Assembly (NCBI RefSeq): GCF_034190915.1
Contig: NW_026947502.1
Coordinates: 4,616,785-4,680,784 of the forward strand
Direction of reading: 5' to 3'
Length of the DNA: 64,000 nucleotides
Source: Cavia porcellus
Lineage: Eukaryota; Chordata; Mammalia; Rodentia; Caviidae
Shown piece after piece: positions 1-45,328 of this stretch. Below the pieces are notes generated by a model, which did not search any database, had not been told where the DNA came from, and worked only from the letters and a program-made list of their open reading frames with translations. Position 1 is the stretch's first letter; every line of letters begins with the position of its first letter. Position numbers and translations under genes: made by a program.

Positions 1-614
1 CCCTAGTACCAAAAGAAGAAGATGATAATGATGATAAAAATATGTTTGGGTGCGAAATTGAAGAGATCATCTTGGAGTAGTCACCTTTAGGTGTCATCTT
101 GGCTGAACCAAGGAACCCCTAGAAACCTGGTAAAGTGTTACTTCTGAGTATGTCTGTGAAGGTATTATCCTCCCAGATGGTGGACTCCATCCATTTGACT
201 GGGGAGCTGGATTAAACAAAAGAAAGAAACAGAAATACTGTCTTCCTCTTGCCCTTGAACATCAGAACTCTAGGTCCTTTGGCCTTAGGACTCCAGGACT
301 TAGACCAGTGGCCCCCTGGATTCTCAGGTCTTCAGCCCCAGAGTGAAAATCACATGAGTGCCTTCTCTGATTTTGAAGACGTGGCCAGAGCCAGGATCTG
401 CAGTGCCTTACCTACCATAACTGCATGCACAACTGGCCCTAAGAAATCTCTCATATGTCTTTGTGTTTCTGTCTCTTTAGATTTGTAACATGGGTGACCA
501 ATGCATGAGTTAATGTGTCATATGAATAGGATGACTGGGGTTAATATTTAAGAGCTAGAGAACCAAACACTCACTTGTTTACATGCTTGTTTTAGCCCTA
601 TTAAATTTGGTTCA

Positions 615-704
615 GGGCCAGGGATTTAGCTCAGTAGTATAAGCGCCTACCTTGCAAGCACATGGTCATGAGTTTAATCCCTGGTATTTAAAAAAAAAAA
701 AAAA
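615..704 (+). mobile_element. ID-like tRNA-derived SINE
   Basis: Begins gggccagggatttagctcag (tRNA box A region) and ends with an A-run. Confidence 0.85.
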
Positions 705-1338
705 TTTGTTCCAAAGAATAAAAATGTGAAATCTAATCTCCCTCCAGCATTTTTGAGATAAAAGAATATGTAAAGAGAACTGGAGATGACTGACTTGCAT
801 AAAGTCATAAAAGTAGTAACACAGGTAGAACTTGACCCAACAGTGTCACATAGCTAGGGTTGTAGAAAATAGTACTGGTATACTGTATCTGGTTTTTCTT
901 TCTCATTGTATGATACTCTATATTTTATAAGCTATAATTTGAATTCTCAGAGCCTCAAGTTCAGAGGAAAAATTAAAGGGATTTTCTTGCCAATTATGGA
1001 GCCATGTTAACTACATATATTAACTTTTTTAATCCTTACAGTAGTTCCTTATGATAGCTCGTATTATCATGTTACCAACTGAAGCTCACAAAATCTAAGC
1101 TAATTTGTTTATGTTGCCCTGTTAAAAGTTACAGTACTAAGATTTGAACGTAGATATACCTGACTTGGAAACCTATGCTTTTTAACTACTGTGCTCAAAA
1201 CTAAAGCATAATAGTTGTCCTAAAAGAAAGAATTGCTTATCTTTCTGATAACCATGCAGGCTGACAGACCAGGAATAATATTTATGTCAAAAATCGGTCT
1301 TACCTAAAATGTGGTAGCCCTTTAAAGAGTCTTTTCAT

Positions 1339-1432
1339 GGGGCTGGAGATTTAGCTCAGTGGCATAAGCACCTGCCTTGTAAGCAGGCAGTCGTGAGTTC
1401 GATCCCCAATACCGGAAAAAAGAAAAAAAAAA
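1339..1432 (+). mobile_element. ID-like SINE with target-site duplication
   Basis: Flanked by near-perfect 16-base direct repeats (aaagagtc[t/a]tttcatg at 1324 and 1431). Confidence 0.92.
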
Positions 1433-1529
1433 AGAGTCATTTCATGTATTTGTGAAAGCAAATTCAAGTTTTATATAATATAATTTGATTCGGATCAAAG
1501 CAGATATTGGCATGTTACTTTTCTCTCTC

Positions 1530-1699
1530 TCTTTTTTTTTTTTTTTTTTGTGGTTTTTGTGAGACAGGGTCTCGCTATGCAGTTCAGGCTGGCCTTGAGT
1601 TCACTTTGTAGCCCAGGATGGTCTTGAACTTGTAACGATTCCCTTGCCTTAGCTTCCCGAGTGCTGAGGTTATAAGAGTGTGCCACCACGCCTGGCCTG
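1530..1699 (-). mobile_element. B1-like 7SL-derived SINE
   Basis: Poly-T, gagacagggtctcgctatgc, through ccaccacgcctggcc. This long form carries the caaagtgagctcaaggcc insertion common to copies here. Confidence 0.9.
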
Positions 1700-2243
1700 C
1701 ATGTTCTTTAAAGTGTAAGCATAGTTCCCCACAGAAGAGCCCGGACAAGCACAGCAGCTGCCTATAGTGGTGCATTACAGTATTTTTCTTTAGCCACAAA
1801 GGCCATTTACAACCATTTCAAAATTATTTTTTTATTTTATCATTTTAAATTTCAGTTTTGTGCTAATGTTTAATAATGAATATATGTTGTAGGGCTTTTA
1901 ACTAAATACTGTAAAATTTTATAAAATAGTAAGTAAGTAAATATTATGTGTGTGAGGTATTTTCACAGGGACCCCCACTCACTTATCCATCAAATAGAAA
2001 GTATGGTTTTCACCGATGGCATAAAACCTGCTCTCTAGGAGATGTCCCACCTGTGACTGGTTGCAAGAAAAACATCCAGAGTAGTCTAAGCCTGGAGATT
2101 GCTTCACACTGCTTTAATCCTCCCCGTGTGCAACTGAACATGAAGCTCAGGCAGGCACAAGCAGCACTGCCTTCCAGCACTTGCCTGTTATGATCTCATG
2201 TTAGTAACTTGGTTATTTTTGTTAACTTATTATTTATATTTAG

Positions 2244-34845
<32,602 letters not shown>

Positions 34846-36005
34846 CTTCTTGATTTTGGTATCAGCTGACCCTACTGATGGTACCTTGTTGAAAAGGAAC
34901 CTTCTAAGGTGTCTCAGAGGCACTAAGGTCACGAAAATGGTTTCACTGAAGGTAGAACTGCTCCACCGCATTTTGTTCTGCTAGCAGCAGCCTGGGCCCA
35001 GCCTACCGGACTCGGCCTCTCGGCCTCCCTGTCTCCCTGTCCTCCTCCTGCTGAGAGGCAGGGCTCGCTGCTGACTGCGTGCGCCTCTGGCATTGGACAG
35101 CTCCCCGCTAGTTATTATATCTGAGTGTATTTCCTTCCGTGTGTTTAAAGGAAACCTGAGTTCTCAGTGAGTGTAAATGTCTGAATATGGCTAGAAATGA
35201 GATTTGAATGTCCAGCCCTGCTTTAATCTTATAAATCTCTGCAAATGACCTCTCTGTCTTTTGACTTTGGCTTCATCGCCTAAAATCTGAAGTTACTGAG
35301 TGGGGTCCCAAGGTTTTATAGGAATCTTAAATAATCATCAAGTTGAATACATCGTTACCAGTCATCCATCTGGGCTCTAGAAAGAGAGGAAATTCCCCGC
35401 CTGAGTCCCATCAGCCTTGTGGGGCTCCTGTGAATCAGCTCAGCATCTGCCTCATCCTCGCTGCTCTGCAGGGCCAGTGGCTGGCGTGGGAGGTGAGCCA
35501 GACCCAGCTGCAGGCAGACCAGGGAGTGGCCTCTCCTCTCCATTCCAGCATCTGTTCACATGAAGCCCTGTCACGCTGTCCCCTGAAACTGTTGTCCAGC
35601 CTTTCGCAAGCATTCCACGCAGGATGCAACGGAGTTCCACTGTGTGGCATGCTGTCATTCAGCGAGTCACCCCCCGGCTCAGTCACGGTTTCGTGCCATC
35701 GGCAGATCTGATGAACAGTGCCTCAATAGCCTCTCCCAGGTGGCGCCTGGAAGAGGATCGAGCCCAGGATCCCACCGTATGCTTGCAGGACTGAGCAGTG
35801 GCCTGATGAAAGCCAAGGATCTTGGGATACAGAACACCTCAGAGGCCTATAGGTAGTGCTGAGCACCCCAGTAACAGTGGCAGCCTGAGGAGGGAAGGCT
35901 GCGTGTGGGCGGGTACAGGCCCAAGTGCTGCACATCAGTAAGAGGCAGGGTCTGCCCGCCAAGGGACAGAACACCTAGCAGCTGGAAAAGGTGACAGAAC
36001 AGATT

Positions 36006-36063
36006 CACACACACACACACACACACACACACGCGCGCACGCACGCACGCACGCACGCACGCA
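36006..36063. repeat. (CA)n-(CG)-(CGCA)n alternating purine-pyrimidine tract
   Basis: 58 bases of unbroken pyrimidine-purine alternation: CA repeat, then CGCGCG, then CACG repeats. This is a classic Z-DNA-prone composition. It lies 1.2 kb after the RAD50 stop codon, inside the probable 3' UTR. Confidence 0.9.
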
Positions 36064-37160
36064 GAGCCTGCAGGAGGGGCCAGCCCTGCTGACACCTCAG
36101 TTTGAGCTCAGTGATACTGATTTGAACTCTGGTCTCCAGCACAGTAAACTTGGGCTGGTTTACACTGCTGCCTTCATGGTATTTATCCCAGCAGCACTAA
36201 GAAAGAAACATGCAATTTCTCCACATCTAACAGGGCTAGGTACTCCCTGTCCTGAGAGAACCGAGATGGGGGTGCTTGCCTAAATCACACTGTGCCCCGA
36301 GGTTCACACCGCCATGCCAGCCACCTGGTCCGTCTGTGCCACGGCTTCTGTCATGATGAGGGCCAGTCATCCTACGTAAGTTACAACCTGAAGTTCCACT
36401 TTACCAGATTCGCATAATCCTGACTCCAGGGAGACCCCGGGGTGAAGGGAGCAGCCCGGGAGTTAACTGAGAGCCGACCTGTCACACAGTAAAGCCAACA
36501 CAGCCCACAGCCAAGGCGTGTGTGTCCCAGGATGTTCCAGAAAATGATAAATCTGTGTAAGGCATCACTAATAATGAAGCCAGAGCGGGGGTGGGAGGGC
36601 ACCTAACGTTATTTCCTGAGTTGTCATCAGGCAGCAGCAAATGCTTCCCTGTCAGCAGCTCCTGCAGAGAGTCCCCAGTGTCCTGCAGGTGTTACTGCAC
36701 ACAGTGGAAAGGAGCCAAAGACAGGGCAGTGGCAGGGACCCAGGGTGACCACAAAGAACCTGGACACAGATCCATCCGGGTCAAGGCCAGCGAGTGCTGA
36801 TGGGGCAGTGATGACAACTCAGGTGGGCTCGGACAGAGAGCAGCGACAAGGGGCGAGGAGAGAGCTGCAGGCTCCTCGGGAGAGGTTTCGTTGTGGCTGC
36901 TGCCACATCACGTCCTCAGCAGGTCTTGTCTTGCCCTGGGAGTAACATGGTGTCACTGGCTGGGGGCCTCAGCTGTGCCCAGCAGAAAGCAGGGAGTTTC
37001 CATGTTCCGACCTGGCTCACAGGGCAGGACAAGGACAGCCTTGGAGGCGTTCCCTATATAATCTATGGTCCTCACCATGTTTCATCACATATTGAAACCT
37101 GGCACCTTCTATCAGTGTTTGAGAGCAGTGATCGTTGCAGTAGGATGACAAGCCATAGCA

Positions 37161-37166
37161 AATAAA
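37161..37166 (+). terminator. RAD50: candidate RAD50 poly(A) signal AATAAA
   Basis: AATAAA about 2.3 kb after the stop codon. A second AATAAA is at 37363-37368, and further ones are at 38830-38835 and 38867-38872. Position favours the first pair. Confidence 0.4.
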
Positions 37167-38639
37167 TACAGGTGAGAAGACTCGCCAAGGTCAGACTTCT
37201 GCCGCCCCTCACGCGCACACATACACACTCTTTCACTCAGGGCAGCTTTCACTTCACATTCTGCCCTCTGGGGCGGGGTAGAGCCTTCTTGTTTCCAGAC
37301 CATTCTCTGAAATGAACAGTGCATCAGAGGGTGAAGTTAGGGCGCCTGAGAGACCGGGAGCAAATAAATGGCAGGCATTTGGCAAGATTTTGTTTTCCTC
37401 TGTAAACTGCATCGGTGACACACAGGACCATGATCATCTTTTTCCAAAGTCATAGAACAAATTTAATTTCGTGAACTGAGCTACCGATGGCCACAGTTCA
37501 CCCACAGTAACTGGAGTAAAATGAACCTGTCTCGGAGTGTCCTACCAAAGCTGAAATAGCTTAATACGTACGAAATGCTCAGCACCGCCTGGCACGTGGA
37601 AAAGACCAGCTGTCTGAGAAAAGCCTCGCATCTTCAGTCCACTTTCCTGTTGCAGTAGTTTCGTCCCTGCCCTGGTCAGCTTGTGTGGTCTTGGAAGGTT
37701 TTAGCTGCCCACTCCCTGCCACTCCAGAGTAATTCCGTGCTCCCTGCTGACCTCAGTGTCCGAATGACGATCTCACATGACTCCCCTGGCTCCTCATTCT
37801 GTCCTGCAGTGAGAAGATGCTGCCAGCTGCGGTCCTGCTGGGGAGGCCTGTCCTTTAAAGAACAGGCACCACAGTAGGTAAGCTCGGTGCTGAGCGCTCA
37901 CTTACCCAGTGACCCCTTCACCTCTACACCTCACACCCAGAACTTCTTGAACGCCCCCTAAGATGGTTCTCCCCTTCCCTGCCGCCCCTTGCTAACCAGC
38001 TTAAACTCCAGTAGGAGCAGGTGCCTGATGCCGCTCCCAGCCCTGCCAGGCCCCTCTTTGTACCACTTCCTCTGCCGCATCCTCTGGCTGCTGTCGGCAC
38101 TCATGTTACTCTGCCTTTCATCTCGTGACCTCGTCGGGTCTTGCAGCTTCCTGAGACCCCCTTGGTCTGGGTCCTCCCAGAAGCAGTCTGGAGCTGTGCT
38201 CCAGGTGAAAGTAGCCAGTGGAGATGGGGGGCAGGAAGGAAAGGCGACCCGCTGGTCAGACAGCTACCGTGGTGGACCACTGCAGGCTCATCTAGAGAGG
38301 CTGGAAACTGGTGGAGTGCACGCTTCAGCATTACCCTGCCTGTGGGCCGACAGCCGGCTGTTCTACACCAAGCTGCAGTTAGGCGGGGATTCCGGCCTGG
38401 CTTCACAGCGTGCCAGCAGGCCTGCCGCTTCTGGACAGGCACTGGTTGGGCGGGAGCGCGGCAGTTCCCAGGACACGCGCAGGGCAGGCGCCAATGCCTA
38501 CCTTCCGCCCAGGTCTCAGCCAGCGCCTGCCTCCCCCAATGGGGCGTCTTGAGGGACACCCACCTGAGACCGGCTGTCCCGCACCAAGCTCTTCCCTCGG
38601 GCTTTCTGGTAATGGCAACCCCAGCCTAATGACTGCTCA

Positions 38640-38835
38640 AGTGAAAACGGCAGCCTCCTGGATGGCCCTGTTTACCTCACATCCAGTCCACCAGCCTGGC
38701 GCTACCGGTTTGGCTTTCAAAATACATCCGGGATCTGCCCAAGCCCTGCAATCCAAGCTGCTGCCTTCCCCACCTACAGCACCCACGCTGTCCTCACGGC
38801 AGCCAGAGACCTTTTTAAACGGCACATCCAATAAA
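38640..38835 (+). repeat. probable L2-type old LINE 3' fragment
   Basis: The pattern of C-rich text ending in cacggcagccagagac and a run of Ts resembles the eroded 3' part of mammalian L2. This is judged by eye only. Confidence 0.35.
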
Positions 38836-38872
38836 CGTTTTTCTTGCGGGCACGGGACACAACTCTAATAAA
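38830..38872 (+). terminator. paired AATAAA hexamers, alternative distal poly(A) site
   Basis: AATAAA at 38830 and again at 38867, at the end of an old L2-like fragment. These could be a distal RAD50 polyadenylation site or simply repeat remnants. Confidence 0.25.
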
Positions 38873-39159
38873 GTATTTTAGGTGCTCTTTGATGCACACT
38901 GGAGTTACGAAGCTATAAAACCAGTGTTAGCCGAAAACCCAAGTCAAAAATCCTCCTTTAACACAACGAAGCCACGAAACCTCTAGCAACAGGTTCAGCA
39001 AGTACCAGCGGTTCCTTGGTCAGGTGACTGGGCCACTGCCCCTGCAGCATAGCGAATCCAGGAAAGGCTTGAAGTGCAGTTTCTACCAAATGCATGCTAT
39101 TTTCACACCAGCGCAGAATCAGTTTGAAGTTAAGCCACCATCATAAACGGGTCTATAGG

Positions 39160-39236
39160 GCAGGGGATGTAGTTCAGCGGCACAAGCACCTGCCTGGCCA
39201 GTGCAAGGTCGTGAGTTTGATCCCTGGTACCAAAAA
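39160..39236 (+). mobile_element. ID-like SINE
   Basis: gcaggggatgtagttcagcg through ccctggtaccaaaaaag. Confidence 0.85.
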
Positions 39237-39252
39237 AGTAAAGAAGTATATT

Positions 39253-39332
39253 TGGGCTGGGGATGCAGCACAGTGCTCGGCACCTGTCTTGCAAACATGA
39301 GGTTGTGAATTTGATTCCCTGTTTTAAAAAGT
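39253..39332 (+). mobile_element. diverged ID-like SINE
   Basis: gggctggggatgcagcacag; follows the previous copy after 16 bases. Confidence 0.75.
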
Positions 39333-39756
39333 GTTTTTAAAAATATTACAGTAAAAGAGACATTGCCATTAATTCCTTTCAGAACAGTCTCCCTCGCTTT
39401 GAACACTGATCCCACCACTCTGCTACTGTCTGAGGTGGTGCTGGAAATAGCCTTTCATGATCAGTGTCAGTTGCACTGCTGCAGCTACTTTGACCTCATA
39501 CGTGGAGCTGGATGTTTGCCTTCCGAGGCCTTCTCACTTAGGGGCAGCCGGAGTGGGCCCGATGCTGGGTCAGTGAGCGAGGTGGCTGCTATCCTCCGAG
39601 CCCGCCTATATCATGGCTCATCACATGAAAGGGGACCTAACGAGACCACTTTATAAAGTGGCGGGAGTGATGGGATGAGCGTTTGAAGTGGGGGGAGATT
39701 TGGAGGGGGCTGATGGTAATGTGTCTCCTATTATGATACATGTTTTTAAAACGCAA

Positions 39757-39834
39757 AAGCTGGGGGCATAGTTCAGCAGCACAAGCACCTGCCTGGCAAC
39801 TGCAAGGTTCAGAGTTCAACTCTCAGTACAAAAA
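39757..39834 (+). mobile_element. ID-like SINE
   Basis: agctgggggcatagttcagc; followed at once by a B1-like SINE. Confidence 0.8.
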
Positions 39835-39838
39835 AGAA

Positions 39839-39963
39839 AAGCTGGGCATGGTGGTGCATGCCTGTAATCTCAGCACTCCAAAGGCTGAGGCAGGAGGATC
39901 ATTGTCAGTTCAAGACCAGCCTGGGCTACAAAGTGCACTCAAAAGACAATAAGTCTAAAAACT
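39839..39963 (+). mobile_element. B1-like SINE
   Basis: agctgggcatggtggtgcat through tgcactcaaaagac. Confidence 0.88.
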
Positions 39964-40639
39964 TGAACATTCGCTGTGTATTTTGATGGCCCTGTATGTA
40001 CTGTTGTAGATAATGAAAACTTTTTTACTCAGTTTTCTGAGTAGACCTATTAAGTAGCCATTTAGAAACAAAACACAAAGTTTCTACAAAGCAAACCCCA
40101 GGCTCGGTAGATATCAAACACTTAAAGAATAATATCAACGCTTTGCTGACTCCTCCAAAGTTAGAAAAAGAGAACATTTCCCCGCTCACTCTGCAAGATC
40201 AACAGTACACTGTTAACAAGACCAGACGTGATATCACAAGGAAGCAAACTGCAGGGCAGTTATGAACATAGATGCTCGCAGAGTAATAGCAACCCAGGTC
40301 CACCCATAGTAAAAAGCACAGACCACGAAAGAAAATACACATGAGCTGGGCTGCATCGAAATTCAAAATCCCAGTGCATCAAAGGACTCCATGGAAAGGC
40401 ACTGGCAGGATGGAGAAGGACAGCCTGCAGATGGCGGCAGATCTGGTGAGGAGTGAGTACCCAGAATAGGTAAAGAACTTTACAGTCCAGCAGTCTCCAG
40501 GTGGTGTGGGCAATGGGGGCATGCACATCATAATCATAATGAGATGTCACCCCCCCAAAAAAAGGAAAAAGAGAAGTGTTGGTGGGATATAGAGAATTGG
40601 AATCTTTGTACCATATATATAATTCATTTTGTTTTTTGT

Positions 40640-40736
40640 TTTTGCTTGCTTGTTTTTTGTGATACCAGAGATAAAACTCAGGACCTTGTGCTTGCCAGGC
40701 AGGCACTTATGCCACTAAGCTAAGTCCCTGGCACCT
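40640..40736 (-). mobile_element. ID-like SINE
   Basis: gataccagagataaaactca through gctaagtccctggcac. Confidence 0.8.
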
Positions 40737-40740
40737 ATAT

Positions 40741-40858
40741 TTTTATTTTTGAGACAGGATCTCACGCTGTAGCCCATGCTAGATTCAAACTCATGGCAAT
40801 CCTCCTACCTCAGCCTCCCAAGTGCTGGGATTACAGGCATGCACCACCACACCTAGCC
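40741..40858 (-). mobile_element. B1-like SINE
   Basis: gagacaggatctcacgctgt through accaccacacctagcc. Confidence 0.88.
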
Positions 40859-41210
40859 TTGGTGCACTATTAATGGTATATAAAATGGTGCCACTGCTGT
40901 GGTGGTTTTTCAAAAATGTCAGGAGTTTCTAATAATTCTTTTTAATAGAATGACCATGGGATTCATCAATTCCTCTTCTCAGTGAATATGCAAAAGAATT
41001 AAAAGCAGGTCTGGAAGATACATACATACACCCTTATTGCTAGCATGATCCATAGAAGCCAAGAGATGAGGCAGCCCCTGTAGCTACAGATAGATAAGTG
41101 GGGAACATGCAGCATTCATGCAATGGAATATTAGTCTTTTAAAAAAAAAGGAAGCAATCCTTACTGTTGCTTCTCTCTACCCATATGTGTACCTGGGTTT
41201 ATATCCATCT

Positions 41211-41318
41211 TTTTTTTTTTTTTTTTCTGTTTTGTTTTTTGTGGTATCAGAAATTGAACTCAGGACCTTGGAATTTGCCAGGCAGGCGCTGTGCCCGCTG
41301 AGCTATATCCCCAGCCAT
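41211..41318 (-). mobile_element. ID-like SINE
   Basis: ggtatcagaaattgaactca through gctatatccccagcc. Confidence 0.82.
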
Positions 41319-41604
41319 TATCTTGCTCAGAAGAATGGGTGAAGGCCTGAATCTTAGGAGCTTGCTTGGGTTCAAACCCTGAGACATTCAAGGTTTTCCT
41401 GAATTGATGGGGCTTGGGTATGTGGAAGATGGCTCCTCATCATTTGAAGGAAGTTTTGAATTTGGTCCAGAATTGGCCCTAGTGATTCCTTGACACAGAA
41501 GGGTGTATGGCCTAGCTGTAGGCTGAAGAGATCAAAGGACTAGAATGCCCCAGCTCCCTGAAGAAGAGATCTGGGGTATCCTGGCTGTGTTGCTAGACTG
41601 CAGT

Positions 41605-41649
41605 AGAGAGAGAGAGAGAGAGAGAGAGAGTGTGTGTGTGTGTGTGTGT
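41605..41649. repeat. compound (GA)n(GT)n microsatellite
   Basis: GA units switch abruptly to TG units at 41631. Confidence 0.95.
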
Positions 41650-41839
41650 TGGAGGGGCCGGTACTTTGGGCTTAGGGAGTGCTGTCTCAGAGGCTTCTCT
41701 GTTCTACCAGCCAGACCTGCCTCTTGTTGCATTGTGAGTGTCTCTAAAAAGAAGGGAGAGAGGCGCTTGCTCTGCCCTCAGTGAGGAGATCGATTTCTCT
41801 TATTTTACGATGGTCAAATTTTAAAATTTATTTATTGAG

Positions 41840-41985
41840 CACTGGGTGTGGTGCTGCGTGCCTATAATCCCAGCACTTGGGGGCTGAGGCAGGAGGGTTG
41901 CTGTGAGGTTGAAACCAACCTGGGCTACGTAGCGAGTTCAAGGCAGTTTGAGTTTCCTGGTGAGACCCTGTCCTACCCTCCCCCA
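41840..41985 (+). mobile_element. B1-like SINE
   Basis: gcactgggtgtggtgctgcg through gtgagaccctgtcctac. Confidence 0.82.
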
Positions 41986-42030
41986 TATTTTTTAATTGAA
42001 ATTTAATTCACATACCACAAAACTCACATT

Positions 42031-42105
42031 TTTATACCAGGGATTGAATTCACAACCATGCACTTGCCAGGCAGGCACTTAGGCCACTGAGCTAATTCCC
42101 TGGCC
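42031..42105 (-). mobile_element. ID-like SINE with target duplication
   Basis: aaaactcacatttttat flank repeated at 42106 onward. Confidence 0.9.
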
Positions 42106-42269
42106 CAAAACTCACATTTTTAAAGTGTGCGATTCCATGGAATTTTTTTGGAGGGAAGTATTATTGAGCCCAAGACTTCCTCCCTGAACTACATCCCAGA
42201 CCTCTATTCTTTCCCAGTGGTGAGTATTGCACTCCACCTTTGAGATACATCCTCTTGGTACTTTTAAAT

Positions 42270-42360
42270 TTTGAGTGGGGTCTTGCTGAGTTGGCTGGGT
42301 GGTCCTCCTGTCTCAGCCTCCCTCAGTATTGGGATAACAGGTGTTTGCCACTAGGCCACC
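42270..42360 (-). mobile_element. B1-like SINE fragment
   Basis: gtggggtcttgctgagttgg through gccactaggcc. Confidence 0.6.
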
Positions 42361-42534
42361 TTCAGGATTGTGCAGTGATCCCCACTCTGATTCCAATATG
42401 GAATCTCCCTAGTCTGCCATAGTACTGAGCTCATCTCTAGCCCTTTTCTGTTTTTGATAGAAGGTATTGCTAAATTTCCAGGGCTGGGGTTGAAGTTTTA
42501 ATCCCAAGTGCCTGAGTCTGTAAGCATACACCAT

Positions 42535-42667
42535 CACATCTGGTAGTTTTGAGATGGGGTCTCGCCGTGTTACCCAGGCTGCTCTTGAAATTGTGTGCTC
42601 AAGTGATTTCATCTGGTTTCTGTGCACACAGCCTAGACTACAAGCGTGAGCCACCCATACCTGGCTT
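42535..42667 (-). mobile_element. B1/7SL-like SINE, old
   Basis: gagatggggtctcgccgtgt through gccacccatacctggct. Confidence 0.65.
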
Positions 42668-43044
42668 ATTGTTTCTTTCCACAAAAGGTAATAGAAACCC
42701 AAAGAATAAGGGAGAGAGACTAACTGAAGATCCTGTTTACTAAGCTCGCAGCATAATCCCAGTGTGAGGCCTTCCCAGCAGCAGGGTGACCGCAGGAGGG
42801 GAGGCCGTGGGAACCCTAAAGCTTGGTTATTAATTTGCGGCCTTATTTTTGCTCTGAGGCAACACAGGGTCTAGAAGAAGGAAACTGCTGGTGCTGGAGA
42901 CAGAAGCCACAGCTTTGGGCTCAGCAGATACAGGCCTGCCAGGGGAGTCGGACCAGTGTATCCCAGGCGGTGCTGCGTTTTTCTAGCATCCAGTCTTTGT
43001 CAGGTTTTTGGAGCCCCTGCTGCTGCCCCACTAAAACCAGGGCC

Positions 43045-43144
43045 AGGACTGGGGATGTAGCTCAGTGGCAAAGTGCCTGCCTCATCACACGGGGTCCTAA
43101 GTTCAATTCCCAGTGTACTTCTCCCACCCCCAGAAAAAAAAATA
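43045..43144 (+). mobile_element. ID-type SINE
   Basis: actggggatgtagctcagtg with C-rich tail before the A-run. Confidence 0.75.
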
Positions 43145-43734
43145 ACAGAAAAAACAAACGAATGTTGATAACCATTGTTGATAACCTTGTACTCTGTTTT
43201 ACATCATGTGCTTTGTCTATCCTTGGTTTTGACTGACAGCTTTGTTATGCCATATTTGACTGTATTCTCTCCCCCCCCCAAAAAAAAGTAATAAGAACTA
43301 AGGAGTAATAAAACCCAAAATGTGTAAATTTTGTTGTAAAAAAGAGAGGGGAAAAAAGAGCTCTAAAGGATACAACAGCAGGTGTGTTTAGGGGTGTTAA
43401 ATAGCTGACCATATTATGTTTTTGGTTGGATCATTGAACACAACTGTTTGCAGTCTCACTGTTTGAATGTCCACTTTGTATGCTTTGATGCTGTGGTTTG
43501 AGCAACTATCTCTAAGATGATAATATGTAATCTATTAACTGGTGATTTCTTACTGTTTTTTTTTTTTTTTAGTTCTGTATTACTTGTACCCTTACACCGT
43601 TTTGTTTTGTTTTTTCTCTTTTTCCTTTTTAATAAAATTATAAAAAAAAAAAAAAAGAGAAAACCCCAAAGCCTTCACACTGAGTTATATGCCCAGCCCT
43701 TTAAAAAACTCTTAATTTTTTCCTAAGGTGAGAT

Positions 43735-43840
43735 TTCTCTTAAGTTGCCCAGGTTGGGTTCAAATTTGGGATCTTCCTGCCTCAGGCTCTCAGAGTATTA
43801 GGATTATAAGATTGTAACTGTATGCTACTATACCTGGATA
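43735..43840 (-). mobile_element. B1-like SINE, old
   Basis: ttaagttgcccaggttgggt through actatacctgg. Confidence 0.55.
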
Positions 43841-44516
43841 GTTCCTTTAGGTTTTTGTTTTGTTTTGTTGCCAGGTTTGATGCATCATAGTTCTGGGCAA
43901 AAAAAAAAAAAAAAAGGATGCACATTGTACCAGTGCTGCAGGGTGCAGGAACCCTGAGGTACTAAGGAAGGAACGAGCCAGCAGACAGGACAAACGTCGT
44001 CCAGTCCCGTGTGTCTGAAGTCCCCAGAGCCGCCCAGTTCTTAGAGCCCAAAGTCAAAAGGTCTTCATGGGGAGGGGGGTCAGGGGGGCGGGGGCGGCTT
44101 TGTTTAGAGGGGTCCGTTTCTGCTCACAAGGAGAGCTCTGCAGCTTGGCTGCATACCAGCGCACGTGCCCTGCATCACCAACTGTCCACGTAAAAAGGAA
44201 GTAAGATGGCAAATTTTATGTGTATTTTCCCCAATTTAAAAATGCTAAATGAAATATAGACACTGAAATAGAGACAGCTATGGAGACGTGCATGGGTTTG
44301 TCTGTGTGCATATATTCCTTGTTACGTCCATGAGAAAGCTGAAACGGGAGGTCATCCCTGGTAATAACCAGCGCGTATTCTCCCCTGATTTGATTTTAAA
44401 ATACCCTCTTCAATACCAGGAAGCCCGTCTCCCTAGAGAAACAACTGATTCCAGGGCTGAGGGAAGGAAAATAGAAAAAAGAGCCTGAACATCTGTGGCG
44501 CTAGAAAACGAGTGGT

Positions 44517-44585
44517 TTTTTGGTACGAGGGTTCGAACTCATGACCTCACACACACGCTTCTGCCACTGAGCTGAATCCCCAGCC
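44517..44585 (-). mobile_element. ID-like SINE, internally deleted
   Basis: ggtacgagggttcgaactca through gctgaatccccagcc. Confidence 0.8.
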
Positions 44586-45328
44586 TAGAAAAACTAATTT
44601 TTAATAGCAGGTTTGTTCAGTTACTTAGCGCACAGGTTTGTGGAGGTCTCAGTGCACAGCTGGTTGGCTCCAAAGCAGGGCGGCCTGGCAGAAGGCAGCA
44701 AAAGCAACAAGGGACAAATGACAGCACCGACCCTTTTCCTCATATCCTGTCCAGGCCACCAACTCAGAGCGGGTGGCCACTCACACCAGGGGAGCAGCCT
44801 GAATCCTGGCATTGCACACCGAGGTCCAGCCCCCTCCGAAAGACCATCTGTGACCACCCGGGGCTTTGGGGACTTCTCGCCACGAGCCACACAACAGGAC
44901 TGTGTGCTGATAACTCCTGGGGGAACACACATACCCAAGAGCATATATAGGTACAAATGAACACTTCACCAGGAAAAATGAGTAAAGACGGCCTTCCTCA
45001 CAGCGCTGTGAGCAACAGGTCTCAAGGGGAGAGAGAGGAGTTTACCATGGATAAGTACCGCCACAAAAACTGATTCACATGGCAGTTATGGGTGCGAGCT
45101 AGTGTCAGTGGGCACAGATGTGAGGAGAAACCACTTTAAATAGTCTATCTCCTGCAGCATATTTACCAACTAAAAAAGGAACAGCAGTAACACTGTGGTG
45201 GAAAACCTGGCAGAAATCACTGGGTGAGAATCAAGTAGTCAAGGTCAACATCGGCAGGACAGCTTGACGCTGGGATTCCTGGGACACAGATTCATTCACG
45301 TGATACCTGGTTAAAGATGCACAACCTA

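Larger units (their letters stand above)
1..2243 (+). other. RAD50: RAD50 intron 19, 3' part
   Basis: No coding exon is visible. It holds two ID-like SINEs and one B1-like SINE; the rest is unique AT-rich sequence. Confidence 0.8.
34846..37185 (+). other. RAD50: RAD50 3' UTR (probable extent)
   Basis: The sequence after TAG is free of recognisable interspersed repeats. The first well-placed AATAAA is at 37161, about 2.3 kb downstream, close to the length of the human RAD50 3' UTR as I recall it. The exact cleavage site is unknown. Confidence 0.5.

Noticed and set aside
36006..36063. Direct-repeat array such as CRISPR
   Set aside because: Simple sequence of 2-4 base units without spacers, in a mammalian genome.
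37989..38629. Overlapping 150-190 codon frames on both strands downstream of RAD50
   Set aside because: Mutually overlapping in GC-rich sequence running into an old L2-like piece; not protein-like.
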